Shown: positions 35,806 through 44,166 of the stretch, piece after piece
Layout: each line of letters opens with the position of its first letter
How positions within the stretch are numbered: position 1 is the stretch's first letter
NCBI RefSeq assembly: GCF_030269685.1
Contig: NZ_BSTT01000002.1
Span: forward strand, 62,001 to 126,000
Source: Actinomycetospora sp. NBRC 106378
GTDB taxonomy: Bacteria > Actinomycetota > Actinomycetes > Mycobacteriales > Pseudonocardiaceae
Direction: 5' to 3'
DNA: 64,000 nt
Made by a program: the position numbers and the translations under genes
The notes under the pieces: generated by a model
Databases searched by the model: none
What the model saw: the letters and a program-made list of their open reading frames with translations, nothing else
What the model was told of the DNA's origin: nothing

Positions 35806-37221
35806 TTATTGCAACGCGTCGGCAATTTTGCTGAGTGTTCGACCATCGGCGACTTGGAACCAGTTGGGACCCCAGACCTTGTCGGCGTCAACGCCGAGAC
35901 TCTGCCGAAGGATTTCGCGCGCAAGCTCCTTCATGTCCCAAGTCTGCTCGTCGAAGGCCCAGACCACCTGCGCGTCAGCGTCCTGGCGCCACGTCGCGAT
36001 GCCACGCTTCGGTTCGCTGGCCAGCCAGGCGCGGATCCCGTCGACGTCTTGCTTAATAGGCGGCACAACAATGGTGAGTGCCTGACCTTCGGAGGGCTCG
36101 TCCGCGGCCAGGAGACGATCGATAATCGGCGCGCGGCGTTCCCTATAAGAGTATAAGCCGAGTCTTTGCGCGATATCGACCAGTGTCTTGCCTTGGAGCT
36201 CGTCCCATTGCTCGGGGTTCGCGTCCGTCGGGTAGGACGGGTCCGCAAGGACAAACCATGCTGGGCCCTGGATCGCTCCCTTGCTCCTGGTGGCCTGGCC
36301 GAGAACCTCGTTCGCGAGGCCGGTTGGGGTGTAGTCCTCGCCACGCCAACGGATGGCTTTCGGTGCCTCCCCGGTCCAAAGCGCAGAGCGACGCGCGTTG
36401 TCGTCGTCCAGCCAAGCCTCAAGCGTCTCTCGAGTCTCGGCCACCATTCCGTGGGGGACGATTCGTAGCTCTGTTCCCGCGGGAATAAATCCGGACTCAA
36501 CGAGGAGCTGCACGATGTTCTTGCTGCGCGCTCGTTGTTCGATGCGCTTGCCGACCTCGCCGGCCTTCACCCGTTCTGGACCGAGGGTAAATTCTTCCAC
36601 CTCAGGGACGGGGTAGATGGTGGAGAAGTCCGCCACCAGCTGATCGGCCACCCGCCACAATGAGACCTGGACCAGCGAGATGTCCAGGCTCATCTCAGAA
36701 AGCCAAACGACTGACGAGGTAACCTGCTTCGGGAATGACGACGCGATGAGGACCAGGCGCGGGCGCTTGAGAACGTCGGGATCGAGATCGTCACCGACGT
36801 GATCGAGGATCCGCGATCGTGCCTCATCCACCGCGACCGTCGTCTTGAGCCTGCGGGTCAAGAAAACGGCGTTGGCCTGCGCAAGGGTCTCAAGGGTAAA
36901 GCGCGAGACCAGGGAGGCGTAGGTGATGGCTTGCAGATGGATGTCGCGGGCGGCGACGCCTCGTTTGAGCTCGACGACGACAAGCCGTCCGGCCCCGTCG
37001 ATCCCGAGGACGTCGAGGCGGTCGCGGGCCGGCACGCCATCGCTCTCGGCGGCCCAGTGGTTGTATTCAGAGGCGATCACCATGACGTCTTCGCCGAGGA
37101 CCGACGGGTTGTCGATCACCCACTCCTGGAGGTGGTCGCGCTCCTTCAACTTCGCGTCGGGGAGGCTCGTGGCCTCCGCCGGGCGGGCCTGCTCGTCGTC
37201 GACGATGAACAGCTGACTCAT
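35806..37221 (-). CDS. NucS/DUF91-type PD-(D/E)XK nuclease with duplicated C-terminal module
   Basis: 471 residues. The nuclease core is near the N-terminus: DRLDVLGIDGAGRLVVVELK (residues ~67-86) carries the D...E-x-K triad of the NucS/DUF91 fold. The C-terminal part contains a module seen twice, with a shared pattern GPxWFxxA..G.TL..IA..L: once around residues 295-355 (IQGPAWFVLADP ... LQGKTLVDIAQRL) and again at the very end (WGPNWFQVADGRTLSKIADA), possibly DNA- or base-sensing. The ATG overlaps the AddA-like stop (ATGA), so it belongs to the operon 43444-35806. It is not the housekeeping mismatch enzyme, being twice that length and in a helicase-nuclease operon. Confidence 0.8.
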   Translation of the reverse strand: MSQLFIVDDEQARPAEATSLPDAKLKERDHLQEWVIDNPSVLGEDVMVIASEYNHWAAESDGVPARDRLDVLGIDGAGRLVVVELKRGVAARDIHLQAITYASLVSRFTLETLAQANAVFLTRRLKTTVAVDEARSRILDHVGDDLDPDVLKRPRLVLIASSFPKQVTSSVVWLSEMSLDISLVQVSLWRVADQLVADFSTIYPVPEVEEFTLGPERVKAGEVGKRIEQRARSKNIVQLLVESGFIPAGTELRIVPHGMVAETRETLEAWLDDDNARRSALWTGEAPKAIRWRGEDYTPTGLANEVLGQATRSKGAIQGPAWFVLADPSYPTDANPEQWDELQGKTLVDIAQRLGLYSYRERRAPIIDRLLAADEPSEGQALTIVVPPIKQDVDGIRAWLASEPKRGIATWRQDADAQVVWAFDEQTWDMKELAREILRQSLGVDADKVWGPNWFQVADGRTLSKIADALQ

Positions 37222-40200
37222 CGGGCCCCTTCTTCTCCGATGGGCGACGTCTGCCGGGCTACCGCGCCACCGGGGCGCGGGAAGAGCAAGAACGACCTGA
37301 CGACGGTCTCACCGGCCGCGTTGGACAACGCCCGCTCGTACACGTGAAGCTGCCGTTCGTAGGCCACAAGCGTCTCCGGGGTGACAGACGAGTCGGTCTT
37401 GAAATCCACGATGACGAGGCCGTCGTCGTCGCGGTAGAGAAGGTCGATGTAGCCCTCGACGAGCTTGCCGTCGACCATCGTGCCGACGTAGGTCTCGCGC
37501 CAGTGCGGCCGGAGCGCGGCGCGCTGCACCACCTCCGAGCCGAGTGCTGACTGCACCGCTGCTTCGACGTCGTCGACCGCGTCCACGACGCCCTCAGCGA
37601 GCGCCTGCGACTCGGCGAGATCGCGGAGGCCGTCTCCGGTGGCGAGGTCGATCGTCTGCAGGACGGCGTGGACCGCTCGACCGAAGGCTTCGCCGTAGCG
37701 ACCCTTCCGCCAGGGCGGGAGTTCGAGGTCGACCGGGTCCTTCGCCAGGCCCGGCGGGAACGACGGCAACGACACTTCACGGTGGGCGATCGCCGTCGCC
37801 GACACGGCTTCGCGCGCCGCCGACCGATTCACCGCGAGCGTGTGCGCCGAGCTCCACGATTCCCACGGCGGCGGCTCGGGCCGAGCCGGCTCGGCCTCCG
37901 GGAACCACCGCGACGGTCCGGGCGTCGAGAACGTCGAGGACGGGACCTCGAAGGCCGCCCGAGCCAGCACCTCGGAGGAGACGCAGGCCGGGTCCTCCTT
38001 GCCGGGCGGCGTCTCCTTACGGTGCAACGACACGGCTAGGCGCGACTCGGCCCGCGTGCACGCGACGTACAGCAGGCGAAGGCGCTCGCCGTGCTCGATC
38101 GCCTTCTCGACGACGTCGACGTCCGCGTAGCCCGTCGTGCGCAGCTTGGCCGACAGCGCCACCTCGACACCTCGCGACGACGGCCACAGCACCGTCGGCC
38201 GACTCTGATAGCCAGGCGACCACAGCCCGCCCACGATGACGAATGGGAACTGCAGGCCCTTCGAGGCATGGATTGTGGTGATCCGGACGGTGCGGGTGTC
38301 AGTCTCGGGTAGGACGGTTTCGGTGACGCGCACCGAGTCGTCCGCCTGCCGCGCCGCCCACGCCAGGTACTCCCGCAACGATCCGCGCTCCGCCTCGGAC
38401 CACGCGCGAGCCTGGTCGACGACGAAGCGGAGCCGGCGCCACACCTCCCGGTACCGCGGCGAGTCGGCCGCGACCTCCAGCACCCGGCGCTGCTCCAGCA
38501 CCAGGTCCAGCAGCTCCGCCGGCGCAAGTCGCGAGCGGGCCCGCGACCAGTCCCGCAGCTGATCGAGCGCCGATCCGACCGGCTCGGACCCGGCACGCGG
38601 CGCGAAGAGGTTCCACGACTCGCCGTCCTGACGCCACCGCCACAGCTCGACGTCCGAGCAGCCGAAGAGCGAGCTGCGAAGTGTGGCGACAACGGCCAAC
38701 TCGTCGGTGGGGTCGTCGACCGCCCGCAGGCAGGTCATGAGCTCCCGCACCTCGGCGGCCGAGTAGACGATCGACGCAGCCTCGGTGCGGTACGGGATGC
38801 CGGCCTCGTCGAGCTCCGACTCAATTGCGAAGATCGCGTTGCGGGTCGGCAGGAGGATGGTGATGTCGTCGGGACGAAGCGGCCGCTCGATCCAACCGGC
38901 ACTGCGGTCGGCGACGCGCCACCCCTCGCGCAATGCCGTCACGATCAACCCGGCGATGTCGCGGGCCTCGGCTTGACGAAGGTCGTCGACGGTTGTCTCG
39001 CGGCCACCAGGATGCGCCACTGACCCCAGCACCGTCACCGAGCCGCACCCGTCGCTGCGATTCGGTCCGACGTCCAGCGCCCGGTACTCCGGCTGCACCC
39101 CCGGCTCATCGACGATCAGCCGGCCGAAGACCGCGTTGATCCAGTCGAGGACGGCGGGGGAGGACCGGAAGTTGGTCGTCAGCGCGACGGTCTCGCCGAG
39201 GCGCTGCGCCTCCAGGTAGATCGCGATGTCGGCCCGGCGGAAACGATAGATCGACTGCTTGCCGTCGCCTACGAAGAAGAGCGCGCCCGCGGGCACGGCG
39301 ACGTCGGGCCACGGCCCCTCCGCTGTCTCGCCGCCGGCGATGCGCACGGCGAGCTCGACCTGGATGGGGTCGGTGTCCTGGGCCTCGTCGAGCAGCAGGC
39401 GCTGGTAGCGGTCCTGCAGGACTCGACGCGCCGACGACGACCGCCGCACCAGCCGCCGGGCCAGCACCAGCAGGTCGTGGAAGCGGAGGCGGCCCTCGCA
39501 CACCCGGTTCTCCGCTGCCGTCAGGACCTCGCGGGCGAGCCGCGGCAGCAGGCAGCGCACCACCTGGTCCATGACGCTGGCCTGCTCGGTCCTGCCGTCG
39601 TCGCTCAGCGACTTCAGCTCGGACCGGACGGACGCCACCTGCCCACCCCACGCGGGCGCCTTCCCGACGTTGCCGCCGGGCGCGGGAATCTCGTCGATCA
39701 GGTCGAGCAGCTGGGCCTCGTCGTCCGTCGCCTCGGCCTGCCGCACCCAATCCTCGAGGAGCGGGAAGCGTGCCAGCAACCTGTCCGAGGGATCGGTGCA
39801 CTCCCGACGGCGTTCGAGCAGGGCGCGCGCTCGCGCCAGGTAGGCGCCGATATTCACGTGGGGCCGCGGCGGCGGTTCAGCGTCGGCGAGACGTTCCTCG
39901 ACGAGGTCCCAGTTCGCCTCGAGTTCCATGACGAGCTCGCGGAGATGGTCGAGCTTCATGTCAGCCGCTAGGCCGAGCCGGATCAGGGGCGCGGTCTCGT
40001 CGTCGTCGAGCAGCTCGATCTGGAGCTGCCGCCACCAGCGGTCGGCGGCAACCTGCGATCCGACGTCGTCGAGTACGTCGACCAACGGCGGCAGCCGGAC
40101 TTCGAGCGGGTGCTCGGACAGGATGCGCCGCGCGAACGAGTGCAACGTCCCGATCGCGGCGCCGTCCAGTTCGCGGCACGCGTCGTCGAGCCCGGCCTCT

Positions 40201-40427
40201 TCCAACGACTCCCGCAGCCGGTCGCGCAATTCGGCGGCTGCCTTCTCGGTGAAGGTGACCGCCGCGATGTGGCGCAGCGGCACGCCCGACTCGACCAGCC
40301 GCACGATCCGGTCGACCAGCACCGTGGTCTTGCCCGATCCTGCGCCGGCGTCGACGAAGAGCGTCGAGTCGAGGTCGTTACGGATCCGGTCGCGGACGTC
40401 GTCGTCAGGAAGCACGGCCGTCGTCAT
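37218..40427 (-). CDS. AddA-like UvrD-type helicase with C-terminal nuclease domain
   Basis: 1069 residues. Superfamily 1A motifs are complete: Walker A AGAGSGKT at 27-34, Ia AVTFTEKAAAEL near 60, DEAQDTDP near 347, GDGKQSIYRFRRAD near 390, TTNFRSS near 420, and ITTIHASKGLQFPFVIV near 715. The C-terminal PD-(D/E)XK nuclease has VEGYIDLL...LVIVDFKTD near 985-1010 and an upstream GRAVHAVL His. This is an AddA/RecB-type helicase-nuclease. It is preceded by a GGGGAGGG site and overlaps both neighbours by 4 bp (AddB-like upstream, NucS-like downstream). Whether it replaces or supplements the host end-resection machinery, or acts against phage, is not decided by sequence. Confidence 0.88.
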   Translation of the reverse strand: MTTAVLPDDDVRDRIRNDLDSTLFVDAGAGSGKTTVLVDRIVRLVESGVPLRHIAAVTFTEKAAAELRDRLRESLEEAGLDDACRELDGAAIGTLHSFARRILSEHPLEVRLPPLVDVLDDVGSQVAADRWWRQLQIELLDDDETAPLIRLGLAADMKLDHLRELVMELEANWDLVEERLADAEPPPRPHVNIGAYLARARALLERRRECTDPSDRLLARFPLLEDWVRQAEATDDEAQLLDLIDEIPAPGGNVGKAPAWGGQVASVRSELKSLSDDGRTEQASVMDQVVRCLLPRLAREVLTAAENRVCEGRLRFHDLLVLARRLVRRSSSARRVLQDRYQRLLLDEAQDTDPIQVELAVRIAGGETAEGPWPDVAVPAGALFFVGDGKQSIYRFRRADIAIYLEAQRLGETVALTTNFRSSPAVLDWINAVFGRLIVDEPGVQPEYRALDVGPNRSDGCGSVTVLGSVAHPGGRETTVDDLRQAEARDIAGLIVTALREGWRVADRSAGWIERPLRPDDITILLPTRNAIFAIESELDEAGIPYRTEAASIVYSAAEVRELMTCLRAVDDPTDELAVVATLRSSLFGCSDVELWRWRQDGESWNLFAPRAGSEPVGSALDQLRDWSRARSRLAPAELLDLVLEQRRVLEVAADSPRYREVWRRLRFVVDQARAWSEAERGSLREYLAWAARQADDSVRVTETVLPETDTRTVRITTIHASKGLQFPFVIVGGLWSPGYQSRPTVLWPSSRGVEVALSAKLRTTGYADVDVVEKAIEHGERLRLLYVACTRAESRLAVSLHRKETPPGKEDPACVSSEVLARAAFEVPSSTFSTPGPSRWFPEAEPARPEPPPWESWSSAHTLAVNRSAAREAVSATAIAHREVSLPSFPPGLAKDPVDLELPPWRKGRYGEAFGRAVHAVLQTIDLATGDGLRDLAESQALAEGVVDAVDDVEAAVQSALGSEVVQRAALRPHWRETYVGTMVDGKLVEGYIDLLYRDDDGLVIVDFKTDSSVTPETLVAYERQLHVYERALSNAAGETVVRSFLLFPRPGGAVARQTSPIGEEGAR

Positions 40428-43400
40428 GAACCCTCCCCGAGCATGACCCGCAACTGCTCAGCACCGGACTGCTTGCGGCCCCAGACCTCGCGGACGTGTT
40501 CGGTGCTCAATCCATCCGGCGCGCACCAGGCGCAACCCCAGAAGGACGACTTCGGTGGTCGGGCGAGGAAGACGCCATCACGGATGCTGTCGACGATCAC
40601 GCGGAGGACACGTCGGGTCTCGTCGAGGACGTCGTCGGTCACGTCGTAGCCGACCGGTGTGAACCCACCCTTCAGACTCGTGAACCAGTACTCCGAGTGC
40701 ACCGGGCCCTCGCCGTACTGCTCGCGTGCCGCCAGGGCGTAGACCGGGAGCTGGAGACGCTGACCGTGGTCGGTCGGGTCCTCGGGTGTGATCGTCTTGT
40801 AGGAGTCGGCGCGGCCCGTCTTGTAGTCGGTCACGGCCAACCCGCCATCCCGACGACGATCGACGCGGTCGATCTTGCCGCGCAGCCTCAGCTCCCGGCC
40901 ATCTCCCAGCGCGATGCCGATGGCGGGGGTGGCCCCCTCGCCGAAGGCGTACTCGGCCCCGATGGGGACAGCCTCGTCGAGACGAAGCCGGCGCTCATCG
41001 TCCTTCGTCAGCCAGGTGGTGAGGTCGCGCATCAGCGTCCGCTGGTCCTGCTCCCACAGCAGCCGTGCGCCCGTCACACCCCGCTCGACGACCTCCGCGA
41101 ACGCGGACTCGGCGAGCGCCTCGATGCGGTCGGCGGCTCGCGGCGGCCACGGCTCGCCGGGGCCGGGTGCCCAGCCTTCATCGAGGGCAGCGTTGACCAG
41201 CTTGTCCCAGACGTCATGCAGCACGAACCCACGTTCCATCGCGGAGATCTGCACGACCTCCTCGGGCTCCTCCACCGGACCCACGCCGAGCAGGCGGAAC
41301 TGGAAGTAGGCGTGCGGGCAGCGCACCCATTCCTCGAGCGCCGTAGGGGAGAGGCGGTCGCTGGCGGTCGGGTCGGGCACATCCTCGCCCACGAGGTTGC
41401 CGTCGTAGAGCGTGAACTGATCCGAGGCCCGTCCCCGACGAAGGCGGTGGGCACGCGCGATGGTCTCGTCGCCCTCGAGCGTCCCGGCGACCGCCGCGAC
41501 CTGCCGCCATTCCTGCGCTGAAGCGGGCGTGTGAGCGGCGAGCAGGGCGGCGGGATACGACGACGACGACTCCAACCGACGCCCGATCTCGCGCCACTTC
41601 GTGGCCTGCAGGCCGCGGTCGCGACCGAGCACGCGCAGCGTCGGCAATAGCCAGCGGCTCGGGACCCGCTCGCCGCCTCGGCGAAGGTCCCCTCGGGGGA
41701 AGCTCATCGTGCGGCCTTCCCGTGGCGCTGCCGCCAGGGCTGCGAGGACGTGTCGGTGCTGGCGGGCGGTCCGCTCGCGGGTGGTGGGAAGGGCTCCATT
41801 CGTGCGTTCGCGAGCACGGTCCGGCAGTAGCGGGTCGTCCGCGGTGCGCGGCGGAAGAAGGCCTTCGGCGGCACCGAGGATGTAGACACGGTCGACGTCG
41901 TCGCCGACGCCTTCCGACACCGGGCCGACGTGGACGCCGATGCCGATCGTCCCGACGCGGTCGAGGACGGCGTCGAGCTCCAGCTCCAGAAGCTCGACCA
42001 CCCGCCGTCGGGACGGTGGGGTCGTGCCGGTCGCGGCGGCGGTCAACGTCGCGTCGACGCGACGGGCCGCCGTGGCGTCCTCGGGAGGAAGGTCGTCGGC
42101 CAGGAGCTCGAGGAGGCGCCGAACGGCCGAGGTGGCGTCGGCCCACGTTGTGGCGGCATCGATGGCAGCGAGGCTGGATTGGAGACCCTCGACGAAGGCA
42201 CGGAGGTCGTCGGCGGTCTCGGAGTCACGCTCGTGGCGAGCGATGAGCCAGTCGCGAGCGCCTTCCCGTTGCCGCTCGTTGGCGGCTTTGGCGCGTGTGT
42301 GGCGCGCGAACGTCTCGAGCCGCGACCATGCCGCGCCACGAGTGACACCGGCCGCGCGAGACACACGCTCCCATGCGCTGCTCGGGGCGTGCCGGTCGCC
42401 GTGGCGCACCGGTCCTCCCGCAACGACAGCGAGAACCTCGGTGCGGGCGAAGTCGTGCTCCGGCAGCGCAAGAAGGCGCATGACGGTGCGGCCGTAGGCG
42501 GACTCGACGGCGGGGCGGATGCCGCGACCGAAGAACGTGATGTCAGCGCGCGCGAGATGTTCGTGGAGGAGCCGGGCGTAGGGGTCGGAGCTCGCGTGTA
42601 GAACCGCGATGCGGTGACCCTTGTGAGTCGCGAGGTCGTCAACGACGCGACGGACGACGGCGCGGACCTCGTCATCAGGGTCGGAGGCGTGCAGGACACG
42701 CGCAGCGGTGGGGACTGCCTCGCCGTCGGGATGGACGTCGTGACCGAGGGCTCGCGCGACCGCGAGGGGTCCGGCATCCGCGTCGTCGTGGCCGGTGATG
42801 CCAAGCAGGATGCGGAGGTCGACCGTGGTGCTCAGAGCCTCGAGGAGCGCGACCTCGGGTGGGTCGAGGTCCTGGGGGAGTAACACGACCACCGGTTCGT
42901 CGCCGCCACCATGCTCAGCGGCTCGGCGTAGGAGATCGGTCTCGTCGTAGGTGCTCGTCCGGAGGTCTGCTTCGAGCGCGCGATGGACGGCGACCGTCGC
43001 TGCGACGACCTCGTCGTCGCCGAGTGCATCGAGCACGTCGTCCCTGTATGGCTTGAGCGTGCGGTGGGCGTCAGCGAGGGCGCGCACCGTGCCGATGTGG
43101 TCAGCGACTGGTTCGAAGGGGCCGGGGTCGTTTGTCAGTCGGCGCCGCACCGCGTCAGCGAGCGCTGGCCCTGTGAGTGGCCGCCGACCCTCGGCAAGCA
43201 GCGCCCGGGCGGAACGCGTCTCTGCTACCCGCCTCAAGGTCATGATCGAGATCGCGGCGATGCCCGCCGGGTGCTCGTGGTCACCTCGGGCGAGGGCTCG
43301 TCGGGCTGCGACACCGATGCGCTCAGACGGCACGACGACCGTGACGAGCTGCAGCGGGTCCCCGGCCTTGGCCTCGTGGACGGCCCGCCGCAGGGCGTTG

Positions 43401-43444
43401 TAGGCCGCCGCGCCGTAGGGCGTGGTGGTGACGGTGGTCGGCAT
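40424..43444 (-). CDS. AddB-like protein with C-terminal PD-(D/E)XK nuclease
   Basis: 1006 residues from ATG at 43444, chosen because GGGGGGAG lies 6-13 bases upstream; an in-frame ATG 48 bp earlier lacks one. The N-terminal region lacks a strong Walker A, having VVVPSERIGVAARRAL in its place, as in AddB proteins whose helicase is degenerate. The C-terminal nuclease has LRLRGKIDRVDRRRDGG followed by AVTDYKTG near 865-880. Cysteines at about 714 (CPHAYF) and 971-974 (GCAWC) correspond to the iron-sulfur staple of AddB nucleases, but the usual last Cys after CxxC is absent. It is first in a four-gene minus-strand operon with the AddA-like protein. Confidence 0.83.
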   Translation of the reverse strand: MPTTVTTTPYGAAAYNALRRAVHEAKAGDPLQLVTVVVPSERIGVAARRALARGDHEHPAGIAAISIMTLRRVAETRSARALLAEGRRPLTGPALADAVRRRLTNDPGPFEPVADHIGTVRALADAHRTLKPYRDDVLDALGDDEVVAATVAVHRALEADLRTSTYDETDLLRRAAEHGGGDEPVVVLLPQDLDPPEVALLEALSTTVDLRILLGITGHDDADAGPLAVARALGHDVHPDGEAVPTAARVLHASDPDDEVRAVVRRVVDDLATHKGHRIAVLHASSDPYARLLHEHLARADITFFGRGIRPAVESAYGRTVMRLLALPEHDFARTEVLAVVAGGPVRHGDRHAPSSAWERVSRAAGVTRGAAWSRLETFARHTRAKAANERQREGARDWLIARHERDSETADDLRAFVEGLQSSLAAIDAATTWADATSAVRRLLELLADDLPPEDATAARRVDATLTAAATGTTPPSRRRVVELLELELDAVLDRVGTIGIGVHVGPVSEGVGDDVDRVYILGAAEGLLPPRTADDPLLPDRARERTNGALPTTRERTARQHRHVLAALAAAPREGRTMSFPRGDLRRGGERVPSRWLLPTLRVLGRDRGLQATKWREIGRRLESSSSYPAALLAAHTPASAQEWRQVAAVAGTLEGDETIARAHRLRRGRASDQFTLYDGNLVGEDVPDPTASDRLSPTALEEWVRCPHAYFQFRLLGVGPVEEPEEVVQISAMERGFVLHDVWDKLVNAALDEGWAPGPGEPWPPRAADRIEALAESAFAEVVERGVTGARLLWEQDQRTLMRDLTTWLTKDDERRLRLDEAVPIGAEYAFGEGATPAIGIALGDGRELRLRGKIDRVDRRRDGGLAVTDYKTGRADSYKTITPEDPTDHGQRLQLPVYALAAREQYGEGPVHSEYWFTSLKGGFTPVGYDVTDDVLDETRRVLRVIVDSIRDGVFLARPPKSSFWGCAWCAPDGLSTEHVREVWGRKQSGAEQLRVMLGEGS

Positions 43445-43680
43445 CGGATCTCCCCCCGACGGGTGATGCTGGTGATCGCGGGGATCAAACAAAAGCGCTC
43501 TGCGGTCAGATCACGACATCGGGCGATGGACGGCTCCTCGTGGGGGACGTCCGGGTCGGGGTGCCGCTCGTCGATGCTCTTCGCTGTCGCGACTTTCAAT
43601 CCTGAGGCCGGTCCCGCACGGCCGGCGGGGGCCATGCCGCGCGGAAGATCCACCCGAACAGGCCAACGGCGCACGGATAC

Positions 43681-44166
43681 GTGGGCAGGAGTGGTTCCGA
43701 TAGCTCCTTCGTGACCCTCACCTTGGAGCGCCGAGTCGACACGTTGCTGCGTGAGATCGACGCGGGTCGTCGGCCTGCGTCTCACGAGGTGAGCGCGGTG
43801 TGCGCCGAGATCGCCGCAATCCCGCGTGGCACAACCACGATGCCGGTGTGGAAGTGGCGTGAGCTCGACGAAGCCCGGCGCGAGCTACAGCGAACGCGAG
43901 CCGAGCGGGCCATGCCACCTATCACGTCCGCGTTGCCCCCGAACCCGCTCGAGCTTGAGGCGGATCAGATGCGGCGCCGATCAGGGCGTTACGCCGCCGG
44001 CGTCGCGCGTGGTCTGCCTGCACCCCAGCGCGCCATCCACGACCTGCTCGCCGGCTTCCGCACCCGCCGCTCCGCACTCGATGCGGGGCAGCGTCTCCTC
44101 AACGATGCCGCTGTGCGCGAACTGACCCAGGCCCTCATCAATCGGGGCTACGCCGCGCCAGAGTAG
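43681..44166 (+). CDS. hypothetical small helical protein
   Basis: Up to 161 residues; GTG at 43711 would give a shorter form that starts at the first predicted helix (LTLERRVDTLLREIDAG). Helical, Arg/Ala-rich, no known domain. PVWKWRELDEARRELQRT and ALPPNPLELEADQMRRRSGR are its most distinctive segments. It converges with the DUF262 gene, the two coding ends overlapping by 19 bp. No ribosome-binding site decides the start. Being a lone plus-strand gene between two minus-strand defence operons, it may be a cargo gene; function unknown. Confidence 0.55.
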   Translation: MGRSGSDSSFVTLTLERRVDTLLREIDAGRRPASHEVSAVCAEIAAIPRGTTTMPVWKWRELDEARRELQRTRAERAMPPITSALPPNPLELEADQMRRRSGRYAAGVARGLPAPQRAIHDLLAGFRTRRSALDAGQRLLNDAAVRELTQALINRGYAAPE

